A DNA stretch of 55,751 nt from Microcaldota archaeon. GTDB lineage: Archaea; Micrarchaeota; Micrarchaeia; Anstonellales; Bilamarchaeaceae. The DNA lies in assembly GCA_016212525.1 (NCBI GenBank), contig JACRGD010000007.1:79112-134862 (forward strand), read 5' to 3'. Below the pieces are notes generated by a model, which saw only the letters and a program-made list of their open reading frames with translations, did no database searches and was not told the origin of the DNA. Positions within the stretch are counted from its first letter, which is position 1; every line of letters begins with the position of its first letter. Made by a program: the position numbers and the translations under genes. Of this stretch, positions 51,000 to 55,751 are shown piece after piece.

Positions 51000-51968
51000 T
51001 TAGAGCAAAAATTCCCGAATCGGATTAAGCATCCTCTCTTGGATCACGGCTAGGTGGTGATGCGAACCGATAATGTGCCCAAATTTTGTCTTAATCTCAG
51101 TTAGAAAATTGTGTAATTCTTGAGTGTTTTCTACGATAAGATCGACTTCAAGATCCCAACTACCAATAGTTTTATTCAAAAAAACAACATTGTCCTGCTC
51201 AAGACAAAAGTTGAGAAACTTGGTTTCTTTCTGATGCGTCATTCCCCTAAAACTTATGAGTAATTTGTAGTATTCAAAACCAATATTTTTGGAATTGAAC
51301 CAGGCAGTATAACCAAGAATAAAACCATCTTTGGTAAGCCTTTGAATCCGGTATTGTACTGCCTCAGGAGTTATACCGACTTTATTGGCAATATTGATTG
51401 CACTCTCACGTGCATTGGCATAGAGCAACGAAAGGATTTGCAAATCAATTTTGTCTACTTTTTCACTTGGAACTACCCGTTCAAGGGGAAATTCAGGATG
51501 CCGCTCTCCACCAAATGCCCGATTCCATGAGAGATATGTTTGATAGGTAGTAGTTGCAACTGTTTTTTCCACAATCTTGATTCCGAATCGTTCGATCACT
51601 TTGTTTACCGCCTCTTCAACTTCAAGTTCGTCTTTTGCAACGATGCGCCAGAGAACATCATATTCGCCCTGACAAACCGTGCCCCAAAGCGTGCGAGAGT
51701 AGGATTCAAAAAGAGCGAGAACGTCAATTTGGGTTTTTTCATCAAAGACATCAAACCTTAAGTAGATCCTATAGGCCTTCAAACCAAGTTTCGAGAGATT
51801 AACATCGGCAAATAGGAGAGAAATGACTCCGGCTTCTTTTAGCTGCCGGAGCCTCCTTTCCACCGAGCTGCTGCTTAGAGAAAGTTTCTTTCCCATAGAG
51901 GTGAAGGATGCCCGAGAGTCCAAATAGAGCAAGGTTAGTAGCTCCCTGTCCTTTTTGTCGAGCTTCAT
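51000..51968 (-). CDS. tandem Lrp/AsnC-type transcription regulator
   Basis: A 322-residue protein made of two Lrp/AsnC units in one chain. The first HTH is at about 3-55 ('KDRELLTLLYLDSRASF' start) with a RAM-like alpha/beta domain after it; the second HTH is at about 173-222 ('KIDLQILSLLYANARESAIN') followed by another effector-like domain. Normal Lrp proteins are about 150 residues and dimerise; this fusion would act as a built-in dimer. It probably senses an amino acid or other small molecule. It is followed upstream by a divergent methyltransferase gene, a possible target. Confidence 0.88.
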   Translation of the reverse strand: MKLDKKDRELLTLLYLDSRASFTSMGKKLSLSSSSVERRLRQLKEAGVISLLFADVNLSKLGLKAYRIYLRFDVFDEKTQIDVLALFESYSRTLWGTVCQGEYDVLWRIVAKDELEVEEAVNKVIERFGIKIVEKTVATTTYQTYLSWNRAFGGERHPEFPLERVVPSEKVDKIDLQILSLLYANARESAINIANKVGITPEAVQYRIQRLTKDGFILGYTAWFNSKNIGFEYYKLLISFRGMTHQKETKFLNFCLEQDNVVFLNKTIGSWDLEVDLIVENTQELHNFLTEIKTKFGHIIGSHHHLAVIQERMLNPIREFLL

Positions 51969-52065
51969 TAATTGCTAATTTACTTAAGAATAATATATAA
52001 AGTTTTAGTTTTCTTGCAAATTTTTTTGAAATATAATAAATAATCAAGCTAAGAGTTGTAGTTTG

Positions 52066-52788
52066 ATGATTAATATGAGAAAAACCAGGGCAAATCACAA
52101 CCAGAAGTTTGTAGGCAAAATGAATGACTGGGCTAAAGTAGCACTTGAACTAGACGGCGAGGATCTGAAGCAAAAGATTTACGATAACAAATTATTCGAA
52201 CTGCTTGGAGAGCTCAAAGGAAAGGAAGTTCTTGATTATGGCTGCGGACCTGGAGTAATTGCAAATCGGGCAGCTAAAGCAGGCGCCAGAATCAAGGCAT
52301 TTGACATATCAAAAGAGATGTTAGGCGCAACAGCAACAAAGATCGGCTTTGATAATATTTACACTGCGAATGACCAAATCCCAGAGGCTCGATTCGGCAT
52401 AGTGACCTGCAATCTGGTAGTCTGCATCGTCCCGGAGCAAGAGGTCATTCGTATTATGCGCAATATTCAACGCAGCTTAGCCAAAGAGGGCACTGCATAT
52501 CTGGGATTTTGCAACCCCAGACTCTTTGATATTCCAGAATCACTCATTGATCTTAGAGCTGCAACTGGCAAAGGATATGAAGAGAATCACCGATACACAA
52601 AGACAAAAAAGGAAGGGAGTTACCAGATAGAAGAACTGCATCGCCCTATTGGATGGTATAATGGCGCCTTGGATGCAATCGGATTAGTGCGAAAAGAACT
52701 TCATTTCACTTCTGAATATGAAACGAACCAAGGCCGCAAGATCAGCGATTTTGTCATTTTTGAACTGTGCAGAGGTGAGCAATCGTGA
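52066..52788 (+). CDS. class I SAM-dependent methyltransferase
   Basis: A 240-residue Rossmann-fold methyltransferase. Motif I is 'VLDYGCGPGVIANRAAKAG', followed by the acidic 'AFDISKEML' that binds the ribose of S-adenosylmethionine and a motif IV-like 'FGIVTCNLVVCIVPEQEV'. Closest in style to small-molecule methyltransferases of the UbiE/Methyltransf_11 type. Starts at 52063, 52066 or 52075 are all possible; I chose the second ATG. It overlaps the next gene by a GTGA junction, so both are translated together. Substrate unknown. Confidence 0.85.
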   Translation: MINMRKTRANHNQKFVGKMNDWAKVALELDGEDLKQKIYDNKLFELLGELKGKEVLDYGCGPGVIANRAAKAGARIKAFDISKEMLGATATKIGFDNIYTANDQIPEARFGIVTCNLVVCIVPEQEVIRIMRNIQRSLAKEGTAYLGFCNPRLFDIPESLIDLRAATGKGYEENHRYTKTKKEGSYQIEELHRPIGWYNGALDAIGLVRKELHFTSEYETNQGRKISDFVIFELCRGEQS

Positions 52789-53438
52789 AGCAGATTAGGG
52801 TATCATCAGACCGGAGAAAAATAGTAAATCAGATGCTCCCGGCAGCGATGTCATTTGCTAGTTCGTTAATGGTAAGCGAACCTGCAATCGCACAAACTCG
52901 AACACGCGGATTTGTTGGCCTATTTGATCATGGGCAAGAAGTCGATGTAGGTGTGGGTATTTCGAGAAGATTCGATCTTGGAAGGACTTGGAGTATCGAT
53001 ACGACATTTTCAGTTAGGTCTGATGGAAGAAAGGTTCGACTCGGAAATGCTGAACTGGAAATAAATACCCCACGAATCGGACCGCTTTCATTCACAGGAT
53101 ACATCTATAATGACGCGCTACTAAATGTCGAGCTGGGAGTCGGAGGAACATTTAATTTATGGCGAAATCTCCACATATCCGCAGAATGGGAGAGACCAAA
53201 CTGGGGCGGGGCTTTCGCAAATTATGCCATTCGATTAGGTTCTCGGATTACTCTTACTCCTCAAGTTTCTTTCCTATTTTCAGAGGAAGGATTCGAGGGA
53301 CTTGGAGGCTGGATAAGAGCAGATATCGATTGCGGATCAGGAGTAGTGATCAGGACTCAAATTAACCACGTTCGAAACCTTCGCGATGGAACTGCACTAA
53401 ACGAGAATGCAATGGTTTCTGTGAGTTTTGAATTGTAA
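52785..53438 (+). CDS. exported beta-strand-rich hypothetical protein
   Basis: A 217-residue protein starting at GTG 52785, overlapping the methyltransferase stop by 4 nt. Residues 1-37 form a Sec-type signal peptide ending in 'PAIA|Q'. The mature part is a succession of about ten strands with alternating hydrophobic and polar residues separated by short turns ('VDVGVGISRRFDLG', 'LLNVELGVGGTFNL', 'MVSVSFEL' at the C-terminus). This is how bacterial outer-membrane barrels look, but an archaeon with one membrane would not need one. It could instead be a secreted beta-sandwich. No family recognised. Confidence 0.65.
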   Translation: MKQIRVSSDRRKIVNQMLPAAMSFASSLMVSEPAIAQTRTRGFVGLFDHGQEVDVGVGISRRFDLGRTWSIDTTFSVRSDGRKVRLGNAELEINTPRIGPLSFTGYIYNDALLNVELGVGGTFNLWRNLHISAEWERPNWGGAFANYAIRLGSRITLTPQVSFLFSEEGFEGLGGWIRADIDCGSGVVIRTQINHVRNLRDGTALNENAMVSVSFEL

Positions 53439-53541
53439 ATGAGGAATGAAAAATTCTAGATAACCTCGGGCCTTTTTCCAGGGTTTCGCCGAGCATGCTT
53501 AGCATGCGAAGGCAGATGGCATGAAAAAGCAGTAGACAAAA

Positions 53542-53722
53542 AGCCTCCGGAGGGGATTGAACCCCCGGCCTGTTCCTATCTTGTTTTTTTATATTATTCT
53601 CGTTCAACAATCCCGATTTCTCCTCAGGACTTTTGACCAAGGTCCTTACTTTTGTCCTACGAAAATAGGAGTCAAAAGTAACGACTTACAAGAGAACCGC
53701 TCTACCACTGAGCTACAGAGGC
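53542..53722 (-). tRNA. tRNA-Thr(UGU) with a 109-nt intron
   Basis: The folded exons give a complete cloverleaf: acceptor GCCTCTG/CGGAGGC, D-arm with GCTC/GAGC, anticodon stem GTTCT/GGAAC with loop CTTGTAA, 5-nt variable loop, T-arm GGGGG-TTCAATC-CCCTC, discriminator U at 53542 and no encoded CCA. The anticodon UGU (53690-53688) reads ACA, threonine. An intron occupies 53578-53686, between positions 37 and 38, the usual archaeal site, and the exon-intron joints can pair as TTGT/ACAA like a bulge-helix-bulge. A T-run follows the 3' end. The intron is long for archaea and contains a stable hairpin. Confidence 0.93.
53578..53686 (-). other. intron of tRNA-Thr
   Basis: A 109-nt intron (boundaries may shift by one or two bases) between tRNA positions 37 and 38. 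It contains a perfect 9-bp stem (53646-53654 with 53673-53681) enclosing a 5-bp inner stem and a 6-nt loop, plus a second shorter stem (AGGAC/GTCCT). The hairpin and following segment recur in diverged form at 53752-53810. There is no reading frame for a homing endonuclease. Confidence 0.8.
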
Positions 53723-53751
53723 GTAACTATTTCGAAAATTTTTCGAATGCT

Positions 53752-53833
53752 TCCTCATGGCTTTGACCAACCCCTTTACTTTGCCCTAAGAAATGCTGGC
53801 TTCAAAGTAATGGGCCACTGAGCTACAGAGGCG
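53752..53833 (-). repeat. partial duplicate of the tRNA-Thr 5' end and intron hairpin
   Basis: At 53815-53833 there is an exact 19-bp copy of the tRNA 5' end through the D-loop (matching 53705-53723). Next to it, 53776-53783 and 53803-53810 form an 8-bp stem corresponding to the 9-bp intron stem, and the segment at 53752-53770 matches the intron at 53621-53640. Relative to the real gene about 20 bp between D-loop and intron are missing, and the 3' tRNA half is absent. It looks like a degenerated tandem duplication. Confidence 0.75.
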
Positions 53834-53860
53834 TTAATAGAATTAATCTTTATGAAAGTG

Positions 53861-53867
53861 TTTAAAT
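53861..53867 (+). promoter_or_regulatory. TATA box for the 53892 gene
   Basis: TTTAAAT lies 25 nt before the ATG at 53892, predicting a leaderless transcript. Confidence 0.45.
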
Positions 53868-53891
53868 TGGCTTCTTTATGCTTATTTAAGA

Positions 53892-54233
53892 ATGTCTACT
53901 TTGCCTTGCCTCAAACGTTTTTTGCTTAAGACGTACGGTCCAACCAAAACGGATATTCTTATTCACTTGAGTCCTGGCAAGGCAAAACCGCTTGGAGACG
54001 TCATAAAGGCAATCGCAACCACACATAGACTTGAACCTGATTCAATTTCAACATTCAGACTAAGCCAAAAAGCCAAATCATTAGTTAGAGAGAAGCTTGC
54101 AACTGAACCAAACAAGGGCCAGTTTCGTTCGAACGAAATAGGAAGCATACGTAGTTTTGAGGCGATATGTGATGCTTTAGCTATCCGAAGATCTGCAGGG
54201 ATTGAATTGCAGCTGTATGAACACCGTTTTTAA
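53892..54233 (+). CDS. small hypothetical protein
   Basis: A 113-residue basic soluble protein with three or four predicted helices and no Cys-rich or membrane region (one Cys near residue 6, another near 93). No known family recognised. A TATA box at the right distance supports the start. It lies 23 nt before tyrS and in the same direction, so co-transcription is likely. Confidence 0.6.
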   Translation: MSTLPCLKRFLLKTYGPTKTDILIHLSPGKAKPLGDVIKAIATTHRLEPDSISTFRLSQKAKSLVREKLATEPNKGQFRSNEIGSIRSFEAICDALAIRRSAGIELQLYEHRF

Positions 54234-54256
54234 TTTAATTCGACAAATAGCTAGAC

Positions 54257-55360
54257 ATGGACATTCAAACTAAAATAGACCTAGTCAGAAGATCTCCAGT
54301 CGAAGAGATAGTCACAGAAGCAGACCTCAAAAAAGTCTTTGAAAACTATGCCCATCCACGACACTACATCGGATTTGAGATCTCGGGAATGCTCCATATC
54401 GGCTCGGGACTTTGCACCACATTAAAAATTCAGGATTTTATAGCCGCAGGAATCAAGCCAACAATTTTCCTTGCAGATTACCATTCATACATAAATGAAA
54501 AGCTTGGTGGCGATCTGGAAAAGATACAGAAAGTAGCGCTTGGTTACTTCAAGCACGCATTCGTCTCGCTCGGACTTGACGACTCAAAGGTTGATTATGT
54601 CCTAGCTAGCGAAATTTATGATCGGGATTATTGGAAATATGTCTTACAGATATCCAAGGACACCACGCTCAAGAGAATGATGCGCTGCCTGACAATCATG
54701 GGAAGAAAAGAATCAGAAAATACATCCTGCGCAGGGGTAGTCTATCCGGCAATGCAGGCAGCAGATATATTCAAACTAAACGTCCAAATCGCGCATGCAG
54801 GAATGGACCAAAGGAAAATTCACATGCTCGCACGGGAACTGTCTCACCATTACAAGAAAGACTTTGTCGCAGTGCATGGACACCTGCTCCCTGGATTGCA
54901 GGGACCAGGCAGAATGAATGCACCTGGAGTAACCAGCGGCCCTGCCAAAGCAGAAGTCGACGAGAAGGTAGAAGAGGAAATGGATGCAAAAATGAGCAAA
55001 TCCAAACCAGATTCGGCGATATTTATTCATGACTCAGAAGAACAGATTAAAAGCAAAATAAAGAAAGCATACTGCCCCGAGAAAGTGGTCGAGGGAAATC
55101 CCATTATCGAATACGCACAATACCTAGTAATGAGGGAGAAGAGACTCTCCATAACTAGACCTGCGAAATTCGGTGGAGATCTCGATATTGGAACGCCAGA
55201 GGAACTCAAGCAAATCTATCTGGAGGGAAAACTCCATCCGATGGATCTTAAGACCGCAGTAGCCAACGAGCTTTCAGTATTGCTTAAACCATCACGCGAG
55301 TATTTCGAGAAGAACAAACAATATCTCGAGCAGCTCCAAATCAAGGACATAACAAGATGA
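54257..55360 (+). CDS. tyrS: tyrosyl-tRNA synthetase (archaeal/eukaryal type)
   Basis: A 367-residue class I synthetase of the archaeal/eukaryal TyrRS branch. The HIGH-like site is 'ISGMLHIGSGL' (42-52) and the KMSKS loop is seen exactly as 'KMSKSKPDSAIF' near residue 243. 'CAGVVYPAMQAADIF' and 'VQIAHAGMDQRKIHMLARE' are further landmarks. It charges tRNA-Tyr. Bacterial TyrRS has a C-terminal S4 domain that is absent here, as expected for archaea. Identification is secure. Confidence 0.96.
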   Translation: MDIQTKIDLVRRSPVEEIVTEADLKKVFENYAHPRHYIGFEISGMLHIGSGLCTTLKIQDFIAAGIKPTIFLADYHSYINEKLGGDLEKIQKVALGYFKHAFVSLGLDDSKVDYVLASEIYDRDYWKYVLQISKDTTLKRMMRCLTIMGRKESENTSCAGVVYPAMQAADIFKLNVQIAHAGMDQRKIHMLARELSHHYKKDFVAVHGHLLPGLQGPGRMNAPGVTSGPAKAEVDEKVEEEMDAKMSKSKPDSAIFIHDSEEQIKSKIKKAYCPEKVVEGNPIIEYAQYLVMREKRLSITRPAKFGGDLDIGTPEELKQIYLEGKLHPMDLKTAVANELSVLLKPSREYFEKNKQYLEQLQIKDITR

Positions 55361-55376
55361 TTGCCTCAGGAAAGCA

Positions 55377-55751
55377 TCAATAAACATTTCTTGAATTTTT
55401 TGCACTGCTTCCAATATAATCCCAATATATTTTTTCGGAAATTTCTGCAACCCAGGTTGGAACATTGGATTTAACCAATGAAGATAGAAGTTTTACGCCC
55501 TCAACAGTTCGGGTGTAAATAAACGTTCCTCCTCCGACATGATTACGCCATTGCATGGAGAAAATTTCCGTATTTTTCTTATTTGCAGCAAATAATGCAG
55601 GAACAGCAAAATATCTTTTTCGAATTCCGAGTTTATCAGCTAGATGTGAAAACAGACCGTAAATTCCAAGTAACCAGTGCAAAGGTTCAACGACATCGTA
55701 TAATATGACATATCTTGGATTTATGGGACGGGAGAGTAATTCACCCATAGC
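55377..55751 (-). CDS. hypothetical protein, 5' end outside window
   Basis: The reading frame enters from the right edge; an in-frame ATG at 55748 gives 123 residues, but the frame is open through the last codon so the true start may lie outside. The visible part has one hydrophobic stretch (about 22-34) and an alpha/beta look, with no motif I can name. It is convergent with tyrS, 16 nt from its stop. Confidence 0.5.
   Translation of the reverse strand, partial: AMGELLSRPINPRYVILYDVVEPLHWLLGIYGLFSHLADKLGIRKRYFAVPALFAANKKNTEIFSMQWRNHVGGGTFIYTRTVEGVKLLSSLVKSNVPTWVAEISEKIYWDYIGSSAKNSRNVY

Noticed and set aside
53578-53686. A hammerhead-like string (CTGAGGAGAAA) in the tRNA intron
   Set aside because: The core lacks the stem II that must separate CUGANGA from GAAA, and no paired stems I and III are placed correctly.
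53557-53766. Plus-strand reading frame of 69 codons across the tRNA
   Set aside because: It lies antisense to the tRNA exons and intron and has no promoter or recognisable product.
53578-53770. Box C/D guide RNA in the intron and its upstream copy
   Set aside because: ATGAGGA/CTGAGGA resemble box C with mismatches, but I cannot find a consistent C-D-C'-D' arrangement in either copy.
53815-53833. A second tRNA gene upstream of tRNA-Thr
   Set aside because: Only the first 18-19 bases of the tRNA are present; no anticodon arm, T-arm or 3' acceptor strand follows.
1-55751. CRISPR arrays, insertion sequences or integrase-type elements
   Set aside because: I saw no regularly spaced repeats and no transposase or integrase motifs; the only direct repeats are the 18-bp pair at 35.2-35.4 kb and the tRNA duplicate.

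Overview
This window is archaeal chromosome. The evidence includes a transcription factor B gene, a replication factor C large subunit, an archaeal/eukaryal-type tyrosyl-tRNA synthetase, class III (archaeal) prepilin signal peptides, a ubiquitin-like sulfur carrier overlapping a TtuA-type tRNA thiolase, a tRNA-Thr with an intron at position 37/38, and TATA boxes (TTTAAATA-like) 17-45 nt before many start codons. Compact gene packing and a large share of unrecognised genes fit a DPANN-type lineage (Micrarchaeota or Diapherotrites-like). That placement is inference; no marker here fixes it.

Layout. 1-5.6 kb: an edge-truncated AAA ATPase, a two-gene unit with a KaiC-like ATPase, a DMT transporter, and hisS with a HisA-like partner. 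5.6-12.3 kb: metabolism and RNA modification (orphan SdhA/FrdA-type flavoprotein, enolase, IMPase/FBPase-like phosphatase, ThiS/SAMP-like protein plus TtuA, metallo-beta-lactamase hydrolase). 12.4-18.1 kb: two unrecognised genes, then pdxS-parvulin-pdxT and a Hef-type helicase. 18.1-28.3 kb: a minus-strand type IV pilus operon with a KaiC-like ATPase, a 794-residue pilin carrying a von Willebrand A domain, further pilin-like proteins, a TadA-like secretion ATPase and two TadC/FlaJ membrane proteins. 28.4-35.1 kb: RFC-L, HAD phosphatase, CDP-alcohol phosphotransferase, membrane-anchored winged-helix protein, TFB and a RelA/SpoT-type HD protein. 35.4-38.6 kb: a znuA-znuC-znuB-type metal transporter behind a perfect 11-bp palindrome, then an aquaporin.

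40.0-49.3 kb holds the most unusual block. Four co-directional minus-strand genes encode a 1572-residue membrane protein with a C-terminal zinc ribbon, a 921-residue Cys-rich lipoprotein with a lytic-transglycosylase (SLT) domain, a pentameric ligand-gated ion channel homologue and an HD phosphohydrolase. A P-loop ATPase with a winged-helix tail is transcribed divergently from the giant gene. I propose this as a candidate undescribed cell-surface or contact system. The proximity is seen in the sequence; the function is inference.

50.4-55.7 kb: PLD-family protein, tandem-Lrp regulator, a methyltransferase coupled to a beta-strand-rich exported protein, tRNA-Thr with a 109-nt intron whose hairpin and 5' tRNA segment are partly duplicated upstream, tyrS and an edge-truncated gene. 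I see no CRISPR array, insertion sequence, integrase or rRNA. No gap between genes exceeds 300 bases.
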